Of a DNA stretch of 64,000 nt, positions 56,239 to 64,000 are shown in pieces. This DNA comes from Simkaniaceae bacterium. GTDB lineage: Bacteria > Chlamydiota > Chlamydiia > Chlamydiales > Simkaniaceae. The position numbers and the translations under genes were made by a program. Location of the stretch: assembly GCA_026708385.1 (NCBI GenBank), contig JAPOVA010000018.1, positions 44,874 to 108,873 of the forward strand, written 5' to 3'. The number at the start of each line of letters is the position of its first letter. The first letter of the stretch is position 1. Below the pieces are notes generated by a model. It ran no database searches and was not told where the DNA came from. It was given only the letters and a program-made list of their open reading frames with translations.

Positions 56239-58198
56239 CGACCGTAAATCCGAATTCCTGTGCGAGGTCACTCAAGGGGGCGGAAAGGCCGTATCCCTCC
56301 ATACAGACGGTCAGCCCGTCACGACCGATATAACGATGCCACCCGTAGGGGCTTCCGGCTTCGATGACGACCCGCTTGCCGATATTCCCCTCAACCACGC
56401 TCGCCTTATACTCCTCATCTTGGATTTCGAAGAGTTCGAAACAGGGGAAGGAGACAACCCGCACCCTTTTCCCCTGTTCCCGCAAGGCCCGCGCCGTATC
56501 GAGGGCAAGGGTGACCTCCGATCCCGTAGCGAAAAGGGTAAAGTCAAGCTCTCCGTCATCGGTTTCAAGTACGTAGGCACCCTTAGCCACTCCCTCGTGA
56601 AAAGGGACATCGGTTTTATCCAAGACGGGGAGGTTTTGACGTGAGAGGATGATTGCCGAAGGCCCCTGATAAGAAAGAGCTGCCAACCATGCCCCCTTCA
56701 CTTCATGAGCATCGGCGGGGCGTAGTACGCGGAGGTGGGGCATGGCGCGCAGGGCGGCCAAATGTTCGATCGGTTGATGGGTCGGTCCGTCTTCCCCCAA
56801 GAAGACCGAATCGTGCGTAAACTGGTAGACCACCCGGTAACGGGAGAGGGAGGCAAGTCGGATCGCGTTACGCATATAGTCGGAGAAGGTCAGAAAGGTG
56901 CCGACGTAAGGGAGAAATGCCCCCGTTTGGAAAAGGCCGGAGGCGATCGTCGCCATGCCGAATTCACGCACTCCGTACTTGATGTTACGCCCCGCAAAGT
57001 TACCGGACGCAATCAGGGAAAACGTGCCCATCATAGTGCAGTCGGAGCCGGAGAGGTCGGCCGAACCACCGTAAAGGAAGGGCAGTTTCTCCCCGAGCAA
57101 TCCCAAGACGGCCTGAGCCGCCTTCCTTCCCGATATCGGCCCCGCAATATCGAGCCTTTCCACGGCGGAGACGAGATCTTTCGGTACCTCTCTCGCCATA
57201 CACGAGTCGAACTCCTCCGCTTCATCCGGAAACCGTGTTTTCCATTCGTCAAATAGGGTACACCATTTTTCGTACTCCTTTTTATGGCCGACGAGCCGGT
57301 GGGCAAAGAAGGTCTTCACCTGTTGGGAAACGTAAAATTCCTCCTCCGGAAGGCCGAGCTCTTTTTTCGTAAGGGCCACCTCTTCCACGCCCAAAGGGGC
57401 ACCGTGCGCCTTGTAGGTTCCCTGTTTATGTGGCGACCCCTTGCCGATAACGGTCTTGCACGAGATGAAGGTCGGCTTGGTTTGGGGTTGCTTGATCACC
57501 CGCATCACTCCGTCGATCGAGTCCAAATCATTGCCGTTAACGGTGTGGGTTGCAAATCCGTATGCCTCGTAGCGCGCAGCAACGTTCTCGGAAGAGCACT
57601 CCTCGATGGGACCGTCCAGGGTCACGTCGTTATCATCGTGGATCAACACCAAGTTATCCAATCCCACATGTCCCGCAAAGGAGCTCGCCTCGTTGGAGAC
57701 CCCCTCCATCAAACAGCCGTCTCCCGCAAGGCAATAGACTTTGGCGGAAATGACCGGTTGTCCCGGCCTGTTGTATTTTGTCGCGAGAATCTTAAGCCCC
57801 AAGGCATGGCCGACCGCGTTACCGACTCCCTGTCCCAGAGGGCCCGTGGTCGCTTCGATTCCCGGCGCTTCTCCGTACTCCGGATGACCTGCCGTTTTGG
57901 AGTGCAGTTGGCGGAACCGCTTGATCTCATCGAGTGAAAGATCGAATCCGGCCAAGTGCAGACAGGAGTAAAGCCACATCGACCCGTGCCCCGCCGACAG
58001 AATCACTCGATCTCGGTTCACCCAAGACGGCTCCTCCGGATTATGCTCGAGCTGCACTCCGTACAGGTAGGCACCGAGTTCCGCACATCCCATGGGAAGG
58101 CCGGGATGTCCCGAACCGGCCTTTTGTACCGCCTCCATCGACAGCTGACGAATCGTTCCGGCCGTCTTAGACAATATCTTCTTCAAACCCGCATCCAT
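56204..58198 (-). CDS. tkt: transketolase
   Basis: About 664 residues from MDAGLKKILSKTAGT. It transfers two-carbon units in the pentose phosphate pathway. The thiamine diphosphate motif GDGCLMEGVSNEASSFAG...LIHDDN is intact, with SGHPGLPMG at the N-terminus, the catalytic-site DSVFLGEDGPTHQPIEHLAALR and the C-terminal domain (EAGSPYGWHRYIGRDG). A longer frame start at 58264 exists. Confidence 0.97.
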   Translation of the reverse strand: MDAGLKKILSKTAGTIRQLSMEAVQKAGSGHPGLPMGCAELGAYLYGVQLEHNPEEPSWVNRDRVILSAGHGSMWLYSCLHLAGFDLSLDEIKRFRQLHSKTAGHPEYGEAPGIEATTGPLGQGVGNAVGHALGLKILATKYNRPGQPVISAKVYCLAGDGCLMEGVSNEASSFAGHVGLDNLVLIHDDNDVTLDGPIEECSSENVAARYEAYGFATHTVNGNDLDSIDGVMRVIKQPQTKPTFISCKTVIGKGSPHKQGTYKAHGAPLGVEEVALTKKELGLPEEEFYVSQQVKTFFAHRLVGHKKEYEKWCTLFDEWKTRFPDEAEEFDSCMAREVPKDLVSAVERLDIAGPISGRKAAQAVLGLLGEKLPFLYGGSADLSGSDCTMMGTFSLIASGNFAGRNIKYGVREFGMATIASGLFQTGAFLPYVGTFLTFSDYMRNAIRLASLSRYRVVYQFTHDSVFLGEDGPTHQPIEHLAALRAMPHLRVLRPADAHEVKGAWLAALSYQGPSAIILSRQNLPVLDKTDVPFHEGVAKGAYVLETDDGELDFTLFATGSEVTLALDTARALREQGKRVRVVSFPCFELFEIQDEEYKASVVEGNIGKRVVIEAGSPYGWHRYIGRDGLTVCMEGYGLSAPLSDLAQEFGFTVDAVLDRILTAG

Positions 58199-58691
58199 GA
58201 GCACCGTCGACCTCCGTACCCGCCACCCTAACACGGATGGATATTTTTGAGCACATGCACTCACCGGCGACTATCAACGCCGTGTAACATCCACACCTTG
58301 CCGTAAAGCACTCCTTAGGTACCTCACGCCCCCCTCTCGAGCAAGTCACACGGAAGAAGACTCCGCAGGCCACCCCCATAGTCGGAACAACCATAAAACA
58401 AGTCCCCGGCGCCGGCCCCGTAGCTCCACCATAAATTGCTCCAAGGATCCCCGCTGTCGAAAAAGCGACCACCCCCAAGACAGTGCCGGTAACGACAACA
58501 CCCACGGCAGCAGAGGATCTCTTAAGCTACTTGTATTCTGATCCTTCCTAGCTTGTTCTACCGAGAATTTCTCGGGACACCCCGTCACCCTCGCGAGCAA
58601 CTTCAGCCTCATTTGCGGGAAGCGACACGGGAGCATCCGCATCGACCCCCTTCGGAATCGACCCCGAGACGATAGTGACATCAAATAGCAT
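58167..58691 (-). pseudogene. possible broken inclusion-membrane (Inc-like) gene
   Basis: Reading from ATG 58691, one frame gives a polar N-terminus (MLFDVTIVSGSIPKGVD..), then two TAG codons (58548-58550 and 58527-58529), then a paired hydrophobic region (VVVTGTVLGVVAFSTAGILGAIY, short Gly/Pro loop, CFMVVPTMGVACGVFF) and a Cys-containing tail. Polar leader plus bilobed hydrophobic domain is the layout of chlamydial Inc proteins. The region before it is homologous to the promoter and ribosome site of the multi-HTH gene. The two stops suggest decay. The end overlaps the tkt start. Confidence 0.35.
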
Positions 58692-58778
58692 CCCTCTCAA
58701 CAATCCGATCACCCGAAGCGGAAGGACATACCACACCACCACCCCCCATGAACAACGACAACCTTGCGAAGGAGGACG
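58688..58778 (-). repeat. promoter-region repeat, copy 2 (ahead of the Inc-like pseudogene)
   Basis: On the minus strand it shares GCAAGG.TGTCGTTGTTC, TGTGGTA and TTGAGA.GGA.GCT with the region in front of the multi-HTH gene (60750-60838), in the same order and spacing. The -35/-10 spacing here is 19 instead of 17. Confidence 0.65.
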
Positions 58779-58802
58779 CCCAAAAAGGTCAACGGAGAGC
58801 TA

Positions 58803-60752
58803 TCACGGACACAACTCCACCGCCTCCTCCCACGTTATACCGGGTAAAGGGGCTTCGTCCGAATCGGAAGCGGTTTCCTCAAAAGAGCTCCCGGGCAGTC
58901 CCGTCGTATCCGGACAACACCGTTTCGAAGCACATCCATACGTATCGTCAAACCAATCGCTTAAAGTTGGCATGCCAAGATTACGTTCCCGGGAATCCCC
59001 CGAAACCGATCCCTCCATAAACTCATGAGACCGGTAGCTCGCTATTCTCTTCCTTTGTTCCTCGGTAAAAACGCGCCCTTCTCCTTCACCCGCCGACGCG
59101 AAACAGGGAAGGCCGTCGCGAGTGCATTCTTTTGCCTGCACACTCATCCGCTCCGTCCCCGGCAACCGGTCTTCGTTGTAATCGGCAATATCGATCGAGC
59201 TTTTGCCGTCCCGGAGATCGGCCAAAAGTTCCCTGTAGTCGACCCCCCACAGATCTTGATCATTTAATTCTAAGTGCAAGAAAGCCTCATCGGTTTTGCA
59301 TTCGGTCCTTACATGGTACGATATGGTAGCAGTATTAAGCCCCATCTCTTCGGCACACTCCTTAATGAACTTCGTTTTCCTTACTTCCAAGACATAGTCT
59401 ATGATCGCATTCCTCTCCCTCTCAGTGAACCTATGCCGTCCTCCTATCGGCAGGGGTTCGAATCGAAGAGGTGGCTCTCCCGGGACCTTAGGGAGCCATG
59501 TAGCCGTACCAAAGCCCTCCCCGGCATATGTTTTCCTCTTTGCAATATCAGGTAAAGGGACCTTCGACCGGGGACCGGAAGCGGTTCCCTCAGGGGGGCT
59601 CTCGGACAGTCCCGCCGTACCCGAACAAGCCTGCTTCGAGTCACGTTCAAACACCCAATCGATTAGAGTGTTCGCAAGGAGATTACATTCCCGGGCACAT
59701 TCCGAGGCCGATTTCCCATCGAACTCGTCAGACCAGTAGTCCACCACCCTTGCTTTTTGCTCTTCGGTGAAAACCCGCCGTTGCCCCTCCCCCGGCGACA
59801 CGAAGTAGGGATGGCCATTCCGAACCTCTTCTTGCGCAGGGACATTTTTCATCCTTATCCCCCGCGTACTCTTTCGAGAGGAGAACTTCAAGCCTCCCGT
59901 GTAATCGGAAATGGTGACCGATCCTATTCCGGATCGAAGGTCTGCCAAAAGCTCTCTGTAGTCGATTGCTCGCAGGGTATGGGCATCCAAATGTAAGCTC
60001 GAAAAAATCGGATAGGCCTCACACCCCGACTTTAGCCAACGCGATACGGAGGCACGGCCGATGCCGATCTCCTTGGCACATGTGGTAATGCCCTTGGTTT
60101 TTCTTACTTCCAAGACATAGTCTATGATCGCACATCTCTCCGTCTCGGTGTAGTCCCTGTGTCCGTGCTCCTTCGAAAGGGGTCTAAACCAAAGGGGGGG
60201 CTCCCCCGGAAGCTTATAATGCCACACGGCCGTACCACCGTAGTCGTTCGCAGGCCACACGGTACCCTCTCCCTCACCTATCGCCGATGCCGTAGTATCT
60301 ACCCTATTACAATTCAACTCACTGACGGAGAACCGCTTGGAATGCTTATCGGTGTCGGTGTAGTCGGAAATGCATATCGACGTTTTCCCTTCCCGAAGGT
60401 CTACCAAAAGCGCCCTGTAATCAATTGTCCACAGGGTCCGACCGTCCAAGTCTAAGGAGGAGAAAACCCGATAGGTCGCACACTCCGCCCTTATCCAGGT
60501 CGACAAGGTACTGGCACTGACACCGACCTCTTTGGCACACTCACCGGCAGATTGTATTTCCCGCATTTCCAAAGCATAGTCTACGACCGCACGCTTCTCC
60601 TCTTTAGTGAACTTCCTCTGCCTTTTCCCTTCCGGAAGGGGGTCGAATCGAAGAGGCGGCCTTCCCGGCATCTTATAGAACCACGTAGCCGTACCCTCCC
60701 TCTCGCCCATAGGCCACACCATATTCCATCCCCCACCTATTGCCGATGCCAC
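58803..60752 (-). CDS. large protein of repeated helix-turn-helix units, unknown family
   Basis: The 649-residue protein is a chain of repeats. Three full units (A 21-132, B 173-285, D 416-526) read T-A-x-W...PG.PPL.F.PL, then a helix with IIDYVLEVRKTK, a helix-turn-helix (CAKEIGI..ASVSRWL) and IDYRELLADLR.GK.S..ISDY. Two half units (C 311-373, E 545-607) hold only VFTEEQ...ASECARE-type HTH. B-C and D-E with linkers form a duplicated block. The HTH resembles IS3 OrfA/Brinker-like homeodomains, but no transposase catalytic domain exists. It starts at GTG 60752 with gagaagga upstream. Function is unknown; repeated DNA binding, perhaps in the host, is inference. Confidence 0.75.
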   Translation of the reverse strand: MASAIGGGWNMVWPMGEREGTATWFYKMPGRPPLRFDPLPEGKRQRKFTKEEKRAVVDYALEMREIQSAGECAKEVGVSASTLSTWIRAECATYRVFSSLDLDGRTLWTIDYRALLVDLREGKTSICISDYTDTDKHSKRFSVSELNCNRVDTTASAIGEGEGTVWPANDYGGTAVWHYKLPGEPPLWFRPLSKEHGHRDYTETERCAIIDYVLEVRKTKGITTCAKEIGIGRASVSRWLKSGCEAYPIFSSLHLDAHTLRAIDYRELLADLRSGIGSVTISDYTGGLKFSSRKSTRGIRMKNVPAQEEVRNGHPYFVSPGEGQRRVFTEEQKARVVDYWSDEFDGKSASECARECNLLANTLIDWVFERDSKQACSGTAGLSESPPEGTASGPRSKVPLPDIAKRKTYAGEGFGTATWLPKVPGEPPLRFEPLPIGGRHRFTERERNAIIDYVLEVRKTKFIKECAEEMGLNTATISYHVRTECKTDEAFLHLELNDQDLWGVDYRELLADLRDGKSSIDIADYNEDRLPGTERMSVQAKECTRDGLPCFASAGEGEGRVFTEEQRKRIASYRSHEFMEGSVSGDSRERNLGMPTLSDWFDDTYGCASKRCCPDTTGLPGSSFEETASDSDEAPLPGITWEEAVELCP

Positions 60753-60838
60753 AGCGTCCTTCTCAAGAATTCAATCGTAAAGCGGAAGAGTGTACCACAT
60801 CAACCCCTCGCGAACAACGACAGCCTTGCGGAAGATAA
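60750..60838 (-). repeat. promoter-region repeat, copy 1 (ahead of the multi-HTH gene)
   Basis: Partner of 58688-58778. The two copies flank the multi-HTH gene in direct orientation. Confidence 0.65.
60790..60818 (-). promoter_or_regulatory. promoter of the multi-HTH gene
   Basis: TTGTTC, 17 bases and TACACT on the minus strand, about 38 bases before GTG 60752. Confidence 0.5.
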
Positions 60839-61113
60839 AGTGCGAGACGACTCGCACCGGGATCGGACAAACCAAAGAAAGAAAATCAGCGATCGGGGCA
60901 GTCCTTCCTGCTTAAAAAAAACTCCCGCCCTCCCCTATTTTCCGAACGTCGCCCGGATCCGTTCAAACAGACCCACCCTACACCGGACCCCGGTTTAGAC
61001 CGAAACAGCCTGATACGCACCGGTCGCCAAAAGATCACGTGGTTGTGTGAGCTTTGCGGGCACACGTGGAAGTCCGGAATCTCATCTCGGGTCTACGGAA
61101 AAACCGGCACCTG
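60819..61113. other. gene-free stretch between secA and the multi-HTH gene
   Basis: About 300 bases downstream of secA. Apart from the tail of the promoter-region repeat I see no gene, RNA or clear terminator. Confidence 0.4.
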
Positions 61114-64000
61114 CTAACGACGCACTTTAGCGCTCCTCCTTCTCCTTCCTTTCACACTCCCCGGTGAGCGGGGAGGGGAGGGGGGGAGAGGGAGAGGATG
61201 GCCGACGATGCCGAAGGTAAACATTCCCTGCGCCATCTTCAAACGCAACTCCCCGTTGAACTCATCAAAGAGTGCAAACGCCTCGTGCTTAAATTCAAGG
61301 AGGGGATCTTTCTGTCCGACAACACGCATCATCACCTCCGATCGAAGGTGATCAATGGCAAGGAGATGATTTTGCCACAGACGATCTACGTAACCGAGGA
61401 GAACGGTCCGAATAACCTCCCTGACGATCGTTTCGGGGGGGGGCATCTCCTCCCGATCATGTCGAACGGCGAGAATGAGGCCGGCCTCATACTCAACTTT
61501 CCTATCCAAGGCGGCAATGACCTTTTGCGCGGCTCCGGTCTCGATCTCCTCAATCGTAAGGCCATCCTGCGTAAAATCGCTCTCTTCGAAGGAGACGGGA
61601 AAGTAGGACATCAGATGTCGCCGATACCCCGCGGGATCCCACCCCTCCTCGGTGAGGCGGGAGTGAAAATAGTCGGAGGCGGTCCGAGAACACACGGCTT
61701 CGATCACTTCATAGGCCACTTTGAGCATATTGTCTTCCCGGAGGATCTCATTGCGAAACGCATAGACCTCCTTCCTCTGCTTGTTCATCACATCATCGTA
61801 TTCGAGCGTATGTTTGCGCATGGAATAATTCCTCTCTTCCACCCGCTTTTGTGCCGTCTCGATAGAGCGGTTGAGTACCTTGGCGGAGATCGGCTCTCCC
61901 TCGGGGGGACGAAACCGCTTCAAAAAGGCGGTGAGCTTGGGCGAGGTAAAAAGACGGATCAGAGAATCTTCGAAAGAGATATAGAACTTCGACGATCCGG
62001 GATCACCCAGTCGTGCACATCGACCTCGTAGTTGCCGATCGATCCGACGAGATCGGTGTCGGGTCGTGCCTATGACGTGTAGTCCGCCCGCCTCCGAGGC
62101 ACCCTTTTCGAGCTTAATGTCGGTCCCCCGCCCCGCCATATTGGTAGCAACGGTGATAGCCCCTTTTTGGCCGGCTTTGGCGATAATTTCCGCCTCCGTC
62201 TCATGGTTTTTGGCATTCAACACGGTGTGGGGGAGGTGGTTTCCCTTGAGAATACGGGAGAGCTTTTCGGAAGCATCGACCGACTCGGTACCGATCAGGA
62301 CGGGGCGTCCGGCATCGTAGAGTGCCCGGATATCTCGGATGATCGCACCGTATTTTTCCCTTTCGGTCATGTAGACGGCGTCATCCTCATCTTTCCGGAG
62401 GCATTTGCGGTGGGTCGGAATGGCCAGCACATCGAGGCCGTAAATCTCCTTGAGTTCGTTGGCCTCCGTCATCGCCGTCCCCGTCATGCCCGCCAATTTG
62501 TCATACATACGGAAGTAATTTTGCAGGGTAATCGTCGCATAGGTCTGCGTCTCCCGCTGAATGGCAACCGACTCTTTCGCCTCGATCGCCTGATGCAGTC
62601 CGTCGGCAAATCTACGTCCCGGTTGAGGACGACCCGTATTTTCGTCGATGATGATCACCTTACCTTTCTCCACGATGTAGTCGACATCCCTCTCCATGAG
62701 GAGATGGGCACGCAACAGTTGCCGTAGATTATGGACGCGCTCCTTACATCGTGCATCCTCTTCTCGAACGGCGTTCTTCTTTTCCAATTTTTCGGCCTCC
62801 GTCATCGCCTCGTCCTGATCGATCAAGGCATATTCGTGTCCGAGGTCCGACATGATGAAATCGTTTGTCGCATTCTCCCTCCCTTCGGTCCACAGTTCGA
62901 TGCCACGATCGGTCAACTCATAATCGCTCGCCCTCTCATCAATCACGATGTAGAGCTTAGCCAAGAGTTCCTCTTTTTCCTTCTTGTTCGCCTCCGCATG
63001 CAGATAGGTCTCCTCTTCCTCGAGGGCATAACGGAGATCCGGATGTTCCTTCACCCGTTTCAGTATTTTATGGCGAGGAACACCTTTCCCGACGAGCCAG
63101 AGATCTCTGAGTGCGTCGGAAACGACCCCGGCCTCCTCTTTGGACAACCGGGGAGGATCCGCCTCTTCTTTCAGCTTCCCGAGTTGCTCGAGGGTTTTGT
63201 ATGCCGAACCCGCCAACTTGTTGCAGAGTGCGTGTTGCAACCGGACAAGGCGTTCGACCGGTTTGCGTAGCTCGTCATACATCTGGAAGGAGTCGGCCGA
63301 AGGGCCCGAAATGATCAAAGGGGTGCGAGCCTCATCGATTAAAACGGAGTCCACCTCGTCGATCACGGCATAGTAGAAACCCCTCTGGCATTGTTCGGCA
63401 ACGGAGTGTGCCATCGAGTTGTCTCGTAAGTAGTCGAAACCGAACTCGGAGGCGGTACCGTACACGACATCGGCCTCGTAGACCTCCTTCCTTTTTTCGA
63501 GGGGGACGTCTTGCGTTAGAGGATGAACGGTCAGTCCGAGAAAACGGAAAATCGCACCGACCCATTCGCAATCTCTTTTGGCCAGATAATCGTTCACCGT
63601 TACGAGATGCACGGACTTCCCGGTAAGGGCGTTGAGAAAAAGAGGCATGGTAGCGGTCAATGTCTTCCCCTCTCCCGTCATCATCTCGGCCGTGTTGCCG
63701 TAGTGCATGGCAATCGCTCCCAAAATCTGCACATCGTAGGGGATCATATCCCACTTCCGACAGTAGCCGGAAATCCGCACCTCCGTGCCACAGAGACGGC
63801 GACAGACGTTTTTGACGAGAGCGTACGCTTCGGGAAGAAGGTCGTCAAGGAGCTTCCCCCCCTGCAGAGCGGTACGAAAGAGGACGACCTTGCCTTTGAT
63901 CTCCTCGTCGGAAAGTCCCTCGTAGGAAGTTTCGATGTGATTGACTTGTTCAACGACCTTCTTGAATTTGCCGATCCGGCGACTTTGATCGGTTCCGAAT
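61114..64000 (-). CDS. secA: preprotein translocase ATPase SecA (first codons beyond window)
   Basis: The frame is open to the right edge; the first visible residues FGTDQSRRIGKFKKVVEQVN correspond to roughly residue 10 of SecA, so little is missing. Motor motifs are present: MMTGEGKTLTATMPLFLNAL, IDEVDSVLIDEARTPLIISG and NMAGRGTDIKL, with an internal insertion (~170-330) typical of chlamydial SecA. The C-terminus ends in a basic Pro/Arg/Lys tail with no Cys-based zinc domain. It drives proteins through SecYEG. A C9 run (61435-61443, G on the plus strand) lies in the gene. Confidence 0.95.
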   Translation of the reverse strand, partial: FGTDQSRRIGKFKKVVEQVNHIETSYEGLSDEEIKGKVVLFRTALQGGKLLDDLLPEAYALVKNVCRRLCGTEVRISGYCRKWDMIPYDVQILGAIAMHYGNTAEMMTGEGKTLTATMPLFLNALTGKSVHLVTVNDYLAKRDCEWVGAIFRFLGLTVHPLTQDVPLEKRKEVYEADVVYGTASEFGFDYLRDNSMAHSVAEQCQRGFYYAVIDEVDSVLIDEARTPLIISGPSADSFQMYDELRKPVERLVRLQHALCNKLAGSAYKTLEQLGKLKEEADPPRLSKEEAGVVSDALRDLWLVGKGVPRHKILKRVKEHPDLRYALEEEETYLHAEANKKEKEELLAKLYIVIDERASDYELTDRGIELWTEGRENATNDFIMSDLGHEYALIDQDEAMTEAEKLEKKNAVREEDARCKERVHNLRQLLRAHLLMERDVDYIVEKGKVIIIDENTGRPQPGRRFADGLHQAIEAKESVAIQRETQTYATITLQNYFRMYDKLAGMTGTAMTEANELKEIYGLDVLAIPTHRKCLRKDEDDAVYMTEREKYGAIIRDIRALYDAGRPVLIGTESVDASEKLSRILKGNHLPHTVLNAKNHETEAEIIAKAGQKGAITVATNMAGRGTDIKLEKGASEAGGLHVIGTTRHRSRRIDRQLRGRCARLGDPGSSKFYISFEDSLIRLFTSPKLTAFLKRFRPPEGEPISAKVLNRSIETAQKRVEERNYSMRKHTLEYDDVMNKQRKEVYAFRNEILREDNMLKVAYEVIEAVCSRTASDYFHSRLTEEGWDPAGYRRHLMSYFPVSFEESDFTQDGLTIEEIETGAAQKVIAALDRKVEYEAGLILAVRHDREEMPPPETIVREVIRTVLLGYVDRLWQNHLLAIDHLRSEVMMRVVGQKDPLLEFKHEAFALFDEFNGELRLKMAQGMFTFGIVGHPLPLPPSPPRSPGSVKGRRRRSAKVRR

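Noticed and set aside
58803..60752. Insertion-sequence transposase
   Set aside because: The HTH units resemble OrfA, but there is no DDE/DEDD catalytic domain, no terminal inverted repeats and no second open frame.
61435..61443. G9 run in secA as a switch
   Set aside because: Essential gene, and similar 9-base runs occur in several places in this window.

Overview
The window looks like a chromosome segment from a member of the Chlamydiae, probably outside the classical Chlamydiaceae. I recognise several gene orders known from Chlamydia (recalled, not searched): rsfS-fabF, pssA-nrdA-nrdB, thrS-parA-pGP6-D-like, dksA-lspA, yajC next to an rlmD-type methyltransferase, and dapF-clpP-glyA. The NrdB has phenylalanine at the radical-tyrosine position, as in chlamydial class Ic reductases. 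Malic enzyme, a PutA-type proline catabolic enzyme, HtpG and HemF, together with the GC-rich sequence, argue against C. trachomatis itself. I cannot name the family.

Layout. 0-7.4 kb: fabF (cut by the left edge), rsfS, nadD, a coiled-coil protein, two divergent plus-strand genes, rmuC and pssA. 7.6-11.9 kb: nrdAB (+). 12.5-21.2 kb, all minus: malic enzyme, a CT398-like zinc-ribbon protein, a four-gene overlapping cluster thrS-parA-pGP6-D-like-glycosyltransferase, a TPR membrane protein and a glycine-zipper lipoprotein. 21.6-23.6 kb: a large cysteine-repeat membrane protein. 24.1-30 kb: groESL, with divergent putA. 30-38.8 kb, minus: epmA-efp, yajC, rlmD-like, htpG, then a tightly overlapping run of two methyltransferases, cinA and a hypothetical gene. 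39-42.7 kb: an M48 protease gene flanked by repeats, lspA, dksA and a nucleotide-transporter-like protein. 42.7-50 kb: hemF-glyA-clpP-dapF-snf2-transporter in one direction. 50-51.2 kb is gene-free with decayed repeats. 51.2-55.2 kb (+): der and three tandem outer-membrane-type proteins, two of them nearly identical. 55.2-58.2 kb: hemE and tkt. 58.2-61 kb: an Inc-like broken gene and a large protein built from repeated helix-turn-helix units. The window ends in secA, lacking only its first few codons.

How the genes fit together. Housekeeping genes are packed into short-overlap operons, mostly on the minus strand. PutA and malic enzyme fit use of host amino and dicarboxylic acids, HemE and HemF belong to heme synthesis, and EpmA modifies its neighbour EF-P. 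Lineage-specific genes (cysteine-repeat protein, M48 protease, tandem barrels, multi-HTH protein) sit in islands with long gene-free flanks, direct repeats and homopolymers. The best candidates for something undescribed are the multi-HTH protein at 58803-60752 (possibly a host-directed DNA-binding protein), the 21-residue cysteine-repeat protein at 21586-23616, and a C12 tract in putA where slippage would release a proline dehydrogenase-only product. No rRNA, tRNA, CRISPR array or intact insertion sequence was seen.
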